DNA from: Lactiplantibacillus brownii
GTDB lineage: Bacteria; Bacillota; Bacilli; Lactobacillales; Lactobacillaceae
Length of the DNA stretch: 64,000 nucleotides
Direction of reading: 5' to 3'
Assembly: GCF_031085375.1 (NCBI RefSeq)
Contig: NZ_JAVCWF010000001.1
Location: 2,914,001-2,978,000, forward strand
Of this stretch, positions 9,186 through 18,439 are shown one piece after another (position 1 is the first letter of the stretch; every line of letters starts with the position of its first letter). The notes below the pieces were generated by a model that was not told the DNA's origin, ran no database searches, and saw only the letters and a program-made list of their open reading frames with translations. The position numbers and the translations under genes were made by a program.

Positions 9186-9917
9186 TTGAGTCTTAAAGAA
9201 CCAATCTATCAAACCATTTTAAATGCATTAATTTCGGAATTAAATTCCAACCGATTTAAGAAGAACGCCCTGTTTTATAGCGAAAAAGAATTAAGGGAAA
9301 AGTATCAAGTCAGTTCAACAACAGTTGTGCGTGTGCTGAATATGCTAGCTGATCAGGGCTATATTCATCGGATTCAAGGCAAAGGTAGCTTTGTCTCCAA
9401 GTTTAATCGTGGGACGGCAGTTAAGATCACGGATACTCACGCCTATGATTTAGATGATGAAGAAGTGGCTGTCTTAGTTGTGAACGACACGACGCCACAA
9501 TCGGTGCGTACTAAATTTGCCGCGACAACGCCAACTTGGTACTTTGAACGGTTGCGTGAGATTCAACAAGTGCCCTTCGAATATTCACAATCTTGGTATT
9601 TAAAATCGCTACTGCCACCAGCAAGCGTGCGGCGTCCTCGGTTGATTCACTCGTTATATGCCTTGATTCGCAAGTACGCAAAACTCGATTTGGCACAACA
9701 ACCGTTTGAACAAGAATACGCCGTGACAGTTGTGCCTGACCAACGTGTGGCTGACTATTTACATGTGAGCCTAAACGCACCCGTGGTAAAAGTTGAACGC
9801 TGGGTCTTTCAGGATAATCAAGTTTTAGAATATACATTGAGTTACTTATTGCCAAACTATTTTGGCTTACATCTGACGAGTGCAACACAGCCACGACTAG
9901 CCAGTGATATTTATTAA
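9186..9917 (+). CDS. GntR/HutC-family transcriptional regulator
   Basis: About 243 residues from TTG 9186, preceded by AGAGGTG; the frame is open upstream to another TTG with no ribosome site. An N-terminal winged helix (residues about 1-75: IYQTILNALISEL, YSEKELREKYQVSSTTVVRVLNMLADQGYIHRIQGKGSFVS) is followed by a UTRA/HutC effector domain (ERLREIQQVPFEYSQSWY, VVKVERWVFQDNQVLEYTLSY). Such proteins sense phosphosugars. Its position and the shared operator make it the likely repressor of the MurNAc operon. Confidence 0.88.
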   Translation: MSLKEPIYQTILNALISELNSNRFKKNALFYSEKELREKYQVSSTTVVRVLNMLADQGYIHRIQGKGSFVSKFNRGTAVKITDTHAYDLDDEEVAVLVVNDTTPQSVRTKFAATTPTWYFERLREIQQVPFEYSQSWYLKSLLPPASVRRPRLIHSLYALIRKYAKLDLAQQPFEQEYAVTVVPDQRVADYLHVSLNAPVVKVERWVFQDNQVLEYTLSYLLPNYFGLHLTSATQPRLASDIY

Positions 9918-9934
9918 GCAAGGAGAATTGTGTG

Positions 9935-10729
9935 ATGTCGATTCATAGTAATAACTTTTTTTCTAACGTGCTACGCCGACAAGCGACGGTTAACGTGATC
10001 TTGCCAGAACCACTGGGAGCTGATGGACAAGTCTTACCCGCGTACACGCAGGGACCACAACTATTGCCGACAATTTGGTTATTACATGGCCTGGGGGGCG
10101 ACGCCACAACCTGGCTACGGCGAACTAATATCGAGTTATTAGCTACACAATATCGGGTAGCGGTGGTCATGCCACAAACTGAACGGGGCTTCTATACCAA
10201 TATGGTACACGGACCACAGTACTGGAACTTTTTGACCCAAGAATTACCGGCACGGATGCAGTATGTATTTCCGTTAGCGACCGATCGTGCTCATAATTAT
10301 GTCATGGGTAATTCGATGGGTGGCTATGCAGCTTTGCGATGGGCATTAAGCGCACCAGCCAAGTTTTCGGCAGTGGCATCACTCTCACCCGTTGCCGACC
10401 TAGTGCGGTTCTGTACGGAACAGGCAGCGATTATGCCCGATTTTGATTTGGCTTTTGACCCACAACACTTGGCCAATTCACCAGCTAGTTTGTCTTATTT
10501 ATTAGCTCATTATCAGCCGGTTGATCCTGGATTACGTGTCTTAGCAACAACTGGTGATGCGGATATTTTGCGGTCAATGGATGACGCACTACGGCCACAA
10601 CTGGCAGCCAAATTTGGGACCGACTTTACATGGCAAGAACAAGCCGGTCATCACGATTGGCAATTATGGAATCAACAATTACCAGCAGCATTACACTGGT
10701 TACTGAAGGGAAGTTGGCAAGTTGTCTAA
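9935..10729 (+). CDS. Alpha/beta hydrolase, tributyrin esterase (EstA/esterase D) type
   Basis: 264 residues from ATG 9935; AAGGAG is nine bases upstream, and a GTG one codon earlier is possible. WLLHGLGGDATTW forms the oxyanion region, GNSMGGYAALRWAL the nucleophile elbow (Ser), TTGDAD probably the acid, and AGHHDW the histidine. No signal peptide. It is probably a cytoplasmic esterase for short acyl chains or acylated sugars. It follows the GntR gene by 15 bp and overlaps the next gene, so the three are co-transcribed. Confidence 0.87.
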   Translation: MSIHSNNFFSNVLRRQATVNVILPEPLGADGQVLPAYTQGPQLLPTIWLLHGLGGDATTWLRRTNIELLATQYRVAVVMPQTERGFYTNMVHGPQYWNFLTQELPARMQYVFPLATDRAHNYVMGNSMGGYAALRWALSAPAKFSAVASLSPVADLVRFCTEQAAIMPDFDLAFDPQHLANSPASLSYLLAHYQPVDPGLRVLATTGDADILRSMDDALRPQLAAKFGTDFTWQEQAGHHDWQLWNQQLPAALHWLLKGSWQVV

Positions 10730-11093
10730 TTTTAAACCGAAATTACGCCATTATAATTTATGGAAACAAACTGGACTCGCGTTATTACCACTATTGTTAG
10801 CAGTGATCGCGTATCCACTATTACCCACCAAGATTTTTGTGCCGACCTCCATTAGTAGCTTGGACCCATGGGGAATTCGCAGCAATATTTTTATTTATCC
10901 CCTATTTTGTTTCGCACTATGGCTCTTAGCATGGGCATTTATTTACTTTAATCGGCTCTATGAAAAGAACTTGAAAATCACACACCAAGCCTATAAGCCA
11001 TTAGAAAATTACTATATCTGGGGTTGCTGGGTCATCGACGCCTTGGCAATAATAATGGTTTTGATTCAAATTTTTGTGACAATGGCACACTAG
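10722..11093 (+). CDS. Small membrane protein, unknown function
   Basis: 123 residues from TTG 10722, overlapping the esterase stop by 8 bp. Three hydrophobic segments: LALLPLLLAVIAYPLL, IYPLFCFALWLLAWAFIYF and CWVIDALAIIMVLIQIFV. The N-terminus is basic. I do not recognise the family. The overlap suggests translation coupled to the esterase. Confidence 0.7.
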   Translation: MSNFKPKLRHYNLWKQTGLALLPLLLAVIAYPLLPTKIFVPTSISSLDPWGIRSNIFIYPLFCFALWLLAWAFIYFNRLYEKNLKITHQAYKPLENYYIWGCWVIDALAIIMVLIQIFVTMAH

Positions 11094-11117
11094 CTAAAAG
11101 TTGACAATTAAAATAAC

Positions 11118-11143
11118 CCAGCAATCATTTCTGAATTGCTGGG
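11118..11143. terminator. Bidirectional terminator
   Basis: CCCAGCAAT pairs with ATTGCTGGG, followed on the plus strand by TCATTTTTTT. It separates the esterase operon from the convergent PRD regulator. Confidence 0.85.
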
Positions 11144-11151
11144 TCATTTTT

Positions 11152-12906
11152 TTACATATCACTCAATAGATCGATTACTTGTTGATAATCTAATAGTTTC
11201 TCCAATTGGGTAATACTCAAATTCTTTATTTTATTATAAATATATCCAAAAACCTGACCACTATCTTGGCGATCTTGATTGGCCAACACTAAAATCATGA
11301 GATAAATCGGTTTCCCACCAATTTTTATTTCACCATCAAATGAAATTGCAAATAACTCGTATGAATCGACCAATACCGCAGAAGCATGCGGTATCGAGAT
11401 GTGATTTAGAATTAACTGATTGCCAGCATCCTCTCGAGCAATTAACGCTTTAACCTGATCAGTCGTCAATAATCCAGCTTCATTAAATTTGGCCGCCCCA
11501 TCACGCAAAACATGCTTCGCATGATGATATCGACCTGATAATCGGACAAAGTGGCTTTTCGGGAAAAAATTCGTTAAATTTTCTTGGATGTAACTTTCAC
11601 TACTGAGGTTTTTTAATCGATTCAATTCATTTTGACTGATTACACCATTAAAAGTACTGTCAAAATGAACTGGAATTTTCAAATCATTCGCATACAAACC
11701 ATTACCAATGATCAAATCAAAATCGATGTAAGACAACTGTGTCTCCAATTGCTCCTTTGAGAAGACCATTTCAATATCTAAATTAGGAACCTGCTCACTA
11801 ATGATCATCTTGTTGATATTGGCCACCGATTGCCGAGTTGCATACATTAAAGTTCGTACATCACGAGCAATCGGCGTTTCAATCGCACGTAAAACATACA
11901 ATGCAATATATTCATCATCAATCTGTACTTTTTCAAATGCTGCTTGTAGCATTTTAGTTAAATCAAATGCAAAATCAAACGCAAATGGATTCTGAATTTT
12001 AAGATACCTGATTTGCTCTGACAACGAATCAGGCACAAAAGTCGGAAACATTGAACTGCGACAAAGATGGTTAAAAATCTCTTCCGCAAAATGATTATTT
12101 AGAGTATCTAAGGTATAGCGCGTTTTTGTCGCTTCTATGGCATTATGCACCTGTCGAATCGTTAAACTATTCAGCAAACTAATTTTAGTCTCAAAAAAAT
12201 TAGTTAAAACACTGGCCACTTCAAGCCTGACATCATGTTGAATTAACGTATCAAGCAACTTTTGATTTGATACCCTGATAGTTTGAGTCGCAATAAGGCA
12301 GCAGGCCAATATCTGTGCCTGCAATTGATTCTCAGTCAAATAATCAAATAAGCGTTCTGGCATTGCTTGTCGTATGATTTTTGCCGGTGTATTTATATCA
12401 GGACTGATTTGCTTTTGCTTCAATTGATTTGCAACCAATTGTCGGTTATCCAAAATTAAGGCGGCTAACACATCAATCCTAGAGATATGTGCGATTTCAA
12501 TGGCGATTCCAATTCTTGGACGCAGATTGATTGTCAAAACGTTTTTAAATTGTCTATTAATCTTTTCAATACTATTTAAAATGTTTTGCCGTGATAAAAA
12601 CGTCTTCTCCCCCAATTCGGCCATGCTGATATTTGGCTGCGTTAACAGATAAAATAAGACCAGATTGCTTTCATTATTCACCCGCATGAGTAATTGATTG
12701 AAATTGGCAGTATTCAAAATCAACAAGTGATACTTTTTAATACTCTCCACTGAACCAACTTTTTCATCTGCCAGAATAGCATTAATACGTGCAACATCGC
12801 GAACCACCGTTCGTCTAGAAGTCGCTAGCAAAGTTGCTAATTCTTCCCCGGAAAGGTCATGTTCCTGCAACAGTAAAATGATTCTTAATTCTCGTGAATT
12901 CAGCAT
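11152..12906 (-). CDS. PRD-containing regulator with C-terminal PTS EIIA domain
   Basis: 584 residues. N-terminal DeoR/Mga-type helix-turn-helix regions (LSGEELATLLATSRRTVVRDV and ISMAELGEKTFLSRQNILNSI), two PRD regions in the middle, a degraded EIIB-like stretch, and a C-terminal EIIA of the mannitol/fructose class with histidine in ISIPHASAV. Such regulators (LicR/ManR/MtlR type) are controlled by PTS phosphorylation. It lies 4 bp after the MalY-like gene and downstream of a fructose-type PTS, its likely target. The symmetric site at 16147-16165 is a candidate binding site. Confidence 0.88.
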   Translation of the reverse strand: MLNSRELRIILLLQEHDLSGEELATLLATSRRTVVRDVARINAILADEKVGSVESIKKYHLLILNTANFNQLLMRVNNESNLVLFYLLTQPNISMAELGEKTFLSRQNILNSIEKINRQFKNVLTINLRPRIGIAIEIAHISRIDVLAALILDNRQLVANQLKQKQISPDINTPAKIIRQAMPERLFDYLTENQLQAQILACCLIATQTIRVSNQKLLDTLIQHDVRLEVASVLTNFFETKISLLNSLTIRQVHNAIEATKTRYTLDTLNNHFAEEIFNHLCRSSMFPTFVPDSLSEQIRYLKIQNPFAFDFAFDLTKMLQAAFEKVQIDDEYIALYVLRAIETPIARDVRTLMYATRQSVANINKMIISEQVPNLDIEMVFSKEQLETQLSYIDFDLIIGNGLYANDLKIPVHFDSTFNGVISQNELNRLKNLSSESYIQENLTNFFPKSHFVRLSGRYHHAKHVLRDGAAKFNEAGLLTTDQVKALIAREDAGNQLILNHISIPHASAVLVDSYELFAISFDGEIKIGGKPIYLMILVLANQDRQDSGQVFGYIYNKIKNLSITQLEKLLDYQQVIDLLSDM

Positions 12907-12909
12907 ATT

Positions 12910-14073
12910 TTACGAACGGATACCCTGCTCCATTCTTTTCAGTCCCTCCTGTAATTTCGAGATTGGACAAGCGATGTTCATCCGCAAATAATGACTGTCC
13001 CCGTATGTTTTGCCAGGCATTATTCCAACTCGACCACGATTAATTAGCTTATCTTGTAATTCTGCAGAGGTTAACCCTAATTTGGAAACATCCATCCAAG
13101 CTAAGTATGTCGCTTGTGGCTGTTTAAACTCAATTTCAGGCAATCGCGTCTGGACAAAATTAGTTAAAAAGTCAAAATTATTTTGAAGATAACCAATTAA
13201 TTGTAACAAATAGTCAGCCCCCGTGTTATAGGCAGCGATTTGTGACTCAATCCCAAAAATACTTGCGGATGAGAGCGCATTTTTTTGTTTTAGTTCAAGT
13301 AGAAATGATTCTCGTAACGTTTCATCTGGTTCAAACAAGTACGATCCAATCAATCCTGGTGTATTAAAAGTCTTAGTTGCTGAACAACATAAAACAACTT
13401 CCTTTTGCGTATACGCAGTAATTGGCGTGTACACCGCACTAGGGAATACCATATCTTTATGAATATCATCAGATATGATAAATACATGATATTGTTGGCA
13501 TAGGCTCACAATTTGTCGCAATTCATCAGCTGAAAATACTTTGCCCGTAGGATTATGTGGATTGGTGATCAACATAATTTTCGTATTGTCTTGAGCCAAC
13601 ACTGTTTCAAGTGAATCCCAATCAATTTGATAATTTTGTTGTGCGCTACCCAACCTGATTGGCAATAATAGACGCTGATTATCTTCAATCACATGGTAAA
13701 AAGCATCATACATCGGTGTGAAAACGGCGACACCATCGCCAATTTCTGACTTCATACGGATAAACGTCGCAATTGAAAAAACAACGCTCGGACTATATAA
13801 AATCCATTCTGGATTCAGCTCATAGTTATTCTGGCTCTGAAACCAGTTAACAATACTATTTTTATAGTCATCATGATTCCAACGTGTATACCCGTATATT
13901 GGATGTTCAATACGCTTTTTTAAGGCATCTTGAACACCAACTGGCACCGGAAAATCAGTATCTGAAATAGAAAATGGTAAAATGTCGGATCGACCAAACC
14001 GGTCCTGAATGTAGTCCCATTGTGTACTGTACGTCCCTTTACGATTAATAACCTGGTCAAAATTATATTTCAT
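12910..14073 (-). CDS. MalY/PatB-family PLP enzyme (C-S lyase or aminotransferase)
   Basis: 387 residues, the normal length of fold-type I MalY/PatB proteins. PLP lysine is in SATKTFNTPGL, the phosphate region in ITNPHNPTGKVFS, an aspartate in IISDDIHKDMVF, and the C-terminal arginine in YLRMNIACP. Family members are cystathionine beta-lyases; E. coli MalY also modulates MalT. GGGAG precedes ATG. Here it stands between a fructose-type PTS and a PRD regulator, so it may act on a sulfur- or amino-containing product of the imported sugar. The substrate cannot be named from the sequence. Confidence 0.88.
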   Translation of the reverse strand: MKYNFDQVINRKGTYSTQWDYIQDRFGRSDILPFSISDTDFPVPVGVQDALKKRIEHPIYGYTRWNHDDYKNSIVNWFQSQNNYELNPEWILYSPSVVFSIATFIRMKSEIGDGVAVFTPMYDAFYHVIEDNQRLLLPIRLGSAQQNYQIDWDSLETVLAQDNTKIMLITNPHNPTGKVFSADELRQIVSLCQQYHVFIISDDIHKDMVFPSAVYTPITAYTQKEVVLCCSATKTFNTPGLIGSYLFEPDETLRESFLLELKQKNALSSASIFGIESQIAAYNTGADYLLQLIGYLQNNFDFLTNFVQTRLPEIEFKQPQATYLAWMDVSKLGLTSAELQDKLINRGRVGIMPGKTYGDSHYLRMNIACPISKLQEGLKRMEQGIRS

Positions 14074-14100
14074 GATTGATACTCCCTAATGATATAAATA

Positions 14101-14128
14101 AACAGACATGCGGTTAAACATGCCTGTT
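14101..14128 (-). terminator. Intercistronic hairpin after the fructose-type EIIBC
   Basis: AACAGaCATG pairs with CATGcCTGTT, followed on the minus strand by TATTTATAT. It is a weak terminator or RNA-stability hairpin before the MalY-like gene. Confidence 0.55.
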
Positions 14129-14159
14129 AGTTGTTATTTTTTTAAGCGGCATGTATTGA

Positions 14160-15617
14160 TTATTTATCTTCAACCTGTGCGAGCTTTTCCTGTTCTTTCT
14201 TTTCGCGACGCTTCAGCCAAGCAGACTTGAAGGTAATGATAAAGAATACGTTCAAAAACAGACCAATTGCCAATGAAAGATAGAACCAATACCATGGCTT
14301 TTCCAAGCCAATCAACGGATCAAAGATCCCAATTCCGGGCGCCATCCGTTGCACGTTCAACATAATTGTAATCGCACCAGTAATCCCACCTGCTAGTGTG
14401 TTAGCTGCAATCATTGGTAACGGCGCCGCTAACGCATATGGAATAGCTGGTTCAGTCGCGACAGTCATCCCAACTAAGAACGAACTCCAACTTGCTGCAC
14501 GTTCTTGTTTTGAGAATAGGCTTGGACGAATCCAAGTCGCAATTGCCGCAGCCATTGGTGGCAATAAAGTAACTACCCCAACAATTCCATACCAATTGTA
14601 AACACCGGAACTCAATAGTGAAAAGCTAAAGAACCAGGCTGTTTTGTTGATGGGACCACCCATATCAAAAGCCAACATACAGCCAACTAAGAAACCACCA
14701 CCGAGTTTCATGGAAGTTGGAATATTCTTCAAGAATGCCAGTAAGACGCTCATCAACCAACCCATAAATGGTCCTAATAAATAATAGGTTAATAGTCCAA
14801 AGACCAATAATGTCACAAACGGAATAATCATGAAGCCTAAGATAGACTGGAAATTTTTACCCAGCTTAACTTTCTTGAAGTATTTAACGAAGTACCCAAT
14901 CGATAAACCAACCACAATTGCGCCTAAGAAACCGGCCCCAGATTGAGTTCCAAGCAAATCAGTATCATTCGCCAAGTAAGTGACTAAGAAAGCTGGTGCA
15001 AAGGCTGGTTTATCACCGATTGCAAACGCGATGTAAGCCCCCATGATTGGAATCATAAATTGGAATCCCAGATTACCAATACTAGTGATCACCCACGCTA
15101 ACGAAGGTTCAACACCTTTCGCTAATGCTGTATTGGGCATCCCAAATTGGACCATCATACTGCCGATAGCAATTAGCAAACCACCACCGATAACAAATGG
15201 TAGCGCCGCTGAAACGCCAGCCATCAAGTAGCTCATCACACCATCAGTTACAGCATCTTGTTCACTACCTAGCTTCACTTTAGAAACTTCAAAAACTTTT
15301 GCACGATCTTCAATATCGTCAAAAATTGTATCAATTTCTTTTAAAGCTTCTGATACAGGTAACTCCACAACCTTCTTGCCATTAAATCGCTGTTTATCTT
15401 CATCGGTCATCCCTTTGCCCAAGGCTAAGATAACGTAATCAGCCGCCGCAATTTGATCTGGTGTTAATTTATTTTCAACCCCACTAGCACCTTGCGTTTC
15501 AACATGAACCTCATAACCTAATGATTTTGCCTTTTCTTCAAGTGCTTCAGCAACCATGTAGGTATGGGCAATGCCGGCTGGACAATTAGTCACAGCAACA
15601 ATCTTTAAATCGGCCAT
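14160..15617 (-). CDS. PTS fructose-family EIIBC
   Basis: 485 residues. An N-terminal EIIB (about 1-100) has the active cysteine in TNCPAGIAHTYMVAEAL. A linker leads to an EIIC with about nine hydrophobic segments and the signatures AFDMGGPINKTAW and ATEPAIPYAL. It imports and phosphorylates a fructose-class sugar; the presence of the PLP enzyme leaves the true substrate open. It follows the EIIA gene by 14 bp. No domain is missing compared with family members that carry EIIA separately. Confidence 0.92.
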   Translation of the reverse strand: MADLKIVAVTNCPAGIAHTYMVAEALEEKAKSLGYEVHVETQGASGVENKLTPDQIAAADYVILALGKGMTDEDKQRFNGKKVVELPVSEALKEIDTIFDDIEDRAKVFEVSKVKLGSEQDAVTDGVMSYLMAGVSAALPFVIGGGLLIAIGSMMVQFGMPNTALAKGVEPSLAWVITSIGNLGFQFMIPIMGAYIAFAIGDKPAFAPAFLVTYLANDTDLLGTQSGAGFLGAIVVGLSIGYFVKYFKKVKLGKNFQSILGFMIIPFVTLLVFGLLTYYLLGPFMGWLMSVLLAFLKNIPTSMKLGGGFLVGCMLAFDMGGPINKTAWFFSFSLLSSGVYNWYGIVGVVTLLPPMAAAIATWIRPSLFSKQERAASWSSFLVGMTVATEPAIPYALAAPLPMIAANTLAGGITGAITIMLNVQRMAPGIGIFDPLIGLEKPWYWFYLSLAIGLFLNVFFIITFKSAWLKRREKKEQEKLAQVEDK

Positions 15618-15631
15618 ATAATCCCCTCCTT

Positions 15632-16075
15632 TTAACTAATCGCTTGATTAATCGCATCCAAGACAGCGGTTTGATCACCATTCTTCAAAATTTCCACAAA
15701 ATCTTTATGAACTAACTTACGACTCAAACTTGCTAACAACTTCAAGTGCACGTCACCAGCATTGGCTGGCACCAACAAACTAATAAAAGTATTTACTGGT
15801 TTGCCATCCAGTGATTGCCATTCAATCTCATGCTCACTACGACCAAACAAAATCGTTGCCACTTTCACATTGTTAGATTTAGCATGAGGAATCGCAACAC
15901 CATTCCCAAAACCAGTGGTCGATTCTTTTTCCCGTTCATGATAATCCGTGACCAACTGTGCTTCATTCTCAACAACGCCCAATGACTTGGCTAACTTTGC
16001 AAGTTCTGCTAAAACCTCATCTTGATTTGTTCCAGTTAACGCCATATTCATATGACTCGTTTCAAACATTGCCAT
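15632..16075 (-). CDS. PTS fructose/mannitol-family EIIA
   Basis: 147 residues from ATG 16075, with GGGAG nine bases upstream; the frame continues six codons further with no ribosome site. The histidine is in GVAIPHAKSNNV, and STTGFGNG is another EIIA signature. It passes phosphate from HPr to the EIIB of the neighbouring gene. It is the first gene of the operon, directly behind a promoter with a perfect cre. Confidence 0.92.
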   Translation of the reverse strand: MAMFETSHMNMALTGTNQDEVLAELAKLAKSLGVVENEAQLVTDYHEREKESTTGFGNGVAIPHAKSNNVKVATILFGRSEHEIEWQSLDGKPVNTFISLLVPANAGDVHLKLLASLSRKLVHKDFVEILKNGDQTAVLDAINQAIS

Positions 16076-16108
16076 GATATTCAGCTCCCTCATTTAATTT
16101 ACAAATTC

Positions 16109-16165
16109 AGTATATTTGATAACGCTTACAAGGTTAATGGTCACTTTGTCACTGATCCTGTGACA
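16109..16165 (-). promoter_or_regulatory. Promoter of the fructose-type PTS operon: cre plus upstream symmetric site
   Basis: On the minus strand TTAACC (16132-16137), 17 bp, TATACT (16109-16114). TGTAAGCGTTATCA (16117-16130) matches the cre consensus at every position and lies between -35 and -10. Upstream, TGTCACtgatcctGTGACA (16147-16165) is a 6-7-6 inverted repeat placed where PRD activators usually bind. Nothing else is seen in 16166-16231 or 16277-16429. Confidence 0.8.
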
Positions 16166-16231
16166 TTTTATTGTTTAGCCGAGGAATCAATCGATGACAT
16201 GTGGGTTGGTGCTGATTGATTTGTATAAAAA

Positions 16232-16276
16232 ATTAAAAAAGTACCTAACCAGAGAGATAGTTCTCTGATTAAGTAC
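16232..16276 (-). terminator. Terminator of the transketolase operon
   Basis: On the minus strand AGTACTTAATCAGAGA pairs with TCTCTGGTTAGGTACT, then TTTTTTAATTTTTT. It is a strong rho-independent terminator. Confidence 0.9.
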
Positions 16277-16429
16277 TCAAAATTTAGGCTCATAATCACC
16301 AAGATTTTAAACATCAACACATCATACAAACTCACTTTTAAATTACATCCTGATGCCCTGTTCCAGAGTATTAACTGCCTTGGCTTTAATAAACTCTCTA
16401 ACAACCAACGTTAAACCTAATATACCAAA

Positions 16430-18415
16430 TTAAAATTTATCCAAATATGCCTTAACAATATTTTCAGTTGAAAATCCATATTCTTTCATCATAATATTAG
16501 CATCTCCACTAGCACCAAAATGATTGATTCCAATATTAATACCATCCAATCCCGTGTATTGACTCCAGGCAAGTGTAGATCCCATTTCAATTGATACCCG
16601 GTTTCTAACACTAGATGGTAACACACTTTCCCGATATTCTTCGGATTGTTTTGCAAACAACTCAAAGCAAGGCATCGAAACAACAGACACATCAACATCG
16701 TGTTTGCGTAATTCCGCTTGTGCCGAAAGTGCTAATGTCACCTCTGATCCAGCTGCCATCAAAATACCATCAGGGACTGCAGCATGACCGGCAGATAATG
16801 TGTAGGCACCTTTGCTGACACCAGCCTCAACTGCTGATTTATACGCTGTTAACGTTGGTAGATTCTGACGTGAAAGTGCAAAAGTAGCTGGATAATTAGT
16901 CTGATTCATTACACATTTCCAAGCAGCAATTGTTTCTAATGCATCACCTGGCCGAAAAACCAACATTCCAGGCATCGCTCGTAAACCATCTAGTTGTTCG
17001 ATTGGTTGGTGAGTTGGCCCATCTTGACCTAATGCAATTGAATCATGGCTAAACAGGAACAAACTTGGAATCTGTTGTAGCGCCGCCATGCGCATTGAAT
17101 TCCGCATATAATCTGAAAATACGAAGAATGTACTGCCAAATGTGCGTGTCCCACCGTACAATGTGATGCCATTAACTGCGGCACCTTGCGCAAACTCACG
17201 CACACCATAAAAAACATTCCGATTTTGAGGCGTTGTATCGCTATAACCAGCATCATTTTCAAAGTATGTCTTATTAGAACTCGAAAGATCGGCAGAACCA
17301 CCCCAAAACTCAATTTCACTATCTTTAGTGGCCTGCAACAATTTATGCATCGTCACTCTGGTTGCTTCGCTATCAGTAATATCAATTGCCAAATCATGAT
17401 CTGTAAGCTTAGCATCATGATGAAAATTATCTAAAAGTTTCTTAGCTAATTTTGGATAAACTTTCGTGTAAGCTTTCAAAGTGTCCAGCCATTTATTCTC
17501 TTGCTCAATACCGTTATTATTGACTGATTTGAATGTTTCGTATACTTCCGATGGTACAATGAATGGTGCATCAGGCCATCCTAATGTCGCTTTAGTTTGT
17601 TTGATTTCGTCAACCGTTAACGGATTTCCATGTACACTGTTTTGGTTTGCGTGTGGCGAAGCATACCCAAGAATCGTTTTAACTTCAATTAATGTTGGTC
17701 GATTAGATTCATCGTCTGCTACTTGTAAGGCTTCATCTAACTTTGCTAAATCATTCCCATCGTTAACCCGTAAGTAGTTCCATCCATCAGCTTCAAAACG
17801 TTCGCCGGCATTGTCACTTAACTCCTTATCGGCGCTAGAATCAAGCGTTACATTGTTAGAATCATATAGAACAACCAGATTATTTAACTTTAAATGACCT
17901 GCTAAACTAGCTGTCTCATGACTGATTCCTTCCATCAAGTCACCATCACTGACAATCGCATAAACTTTATTATCAATAACTGGATAACTTTTACGGTTGT
18001 ACAAGGCAGCCAAGTGCTTTTCCGCCATTGCCATACCAACTGCCATGCCTAATCCTTGCCCAAGTGGACCAGTTGAAGCATCAACACCTGGCGTCCCAAT
18101 CTCTGGATGACCGGGCGTAATACTTCCCAATGTGCGAAATCTTTTTAGATCATCCATTGAAATATCGTATCCAGCTAAATGCAAAGTTGCATAAAGCATT
18201 GAAGAGCCGTGTCCAGGTGAGAGAATAAAGCGATCACGATTAAACCAAGTTGGATTACTTGGATTGATTTTTAAATGCTTTTTAAACAATAAATACATCA
18301 TCGGCGCGGCATCTAATGGAAAACCCGGGTGTCCCGAATTCGCGTGTTGAATCATATCAATACTAAGCGCACGAATTGCATTTACTGCAGCTTGGTCTTT
18401 ATCATTAAAACTCAT
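16430..18415 (-). CDS. tkt: Transketolase
   Basis: 661 residues from ATG 18415; a TTG two codons earlier is slightly better spaced from GGGG and is possible. HANSGHPGFPLDAAPM, VSDGDLMEGISHETASLAGH and YDSNN form the thiamine diphosphate site; GQDGPTHQPIEQLDGLR and a transketolase C-terminal domain follow. It is a complete single-chain enzyme moving two-carbon units between ketose and aldose phosphates. It is the last gene of an operon with an ascorbate-type EIIB and EIIC, so it probably feeds an imported pentose, pentitol or ketose phosphate into the pentose phosphate pathway. Confidence 0.95.
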   Translation of the reverse strand: MSFNDKDQAAVNAIRALSIDMIQHANSGHPGFPLDAAPMMYLLFKKHLKINPSNPTWFNRDRFILSPGHGSSMLYATLHLAGYDISMDDLKRFRTLGSITPGHPEIGTPGVDASTGPLGQGLGMAVGMAMAEKHLAALYNRKSYPVIDNKVYAIVSDGDLMEGISHETASLAGHLKLNNLVVLYDSNNVTLDSSADKELSDNAGERFEADGWNYLRVNDGNDLAKLDEALQVADDESNRPTLIEVKTILGYASPHANQNSVHGNPLTVDEIKQTKATLGWPDAPFIVPSEVYETFKSVNNNGIEQENKWLDTLKAYTKVYPKLAKKLLDNFHHDAKLTDHDLAIDITDSEATRVTMHKLLQATKDSEIEFWGGSADLSSSNKTYFENDAGYSDTTPQNRNVFYGVREFAQGAAVNGITLYGGTRTFGSTFFVFSDYMRNSMRMAALQQIPSLFLFSHDSIALGQDGPTHQPIEQLDGLRAMPGMLVFRPGDALETIAAWKCVMNQTNYPATFALSRQNLPTLTAYKSAVEAGVSKGAYTLSAGHAAVPDGILMAAGSEVTLALSAQAELRKHDVDVSVVSMPCFELFAKQSEEYRESVLPSSVRNRVSIEMGSTLAWSQYTGLDGINIGINHFGASGDANIMMKEYGFSTENIVKAYLDKF

Positions 18416-18439
18416 AATCAATACTTTCCCCTTTCAAAC

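Noticed and set aside
16168..16404. 78-codon minus-strand open frame between the transketolase gene and the fructose-type PTS promoter
   Set aside because: It runs through the strong transketolase terminator and has no ribosome site or family resemblance.
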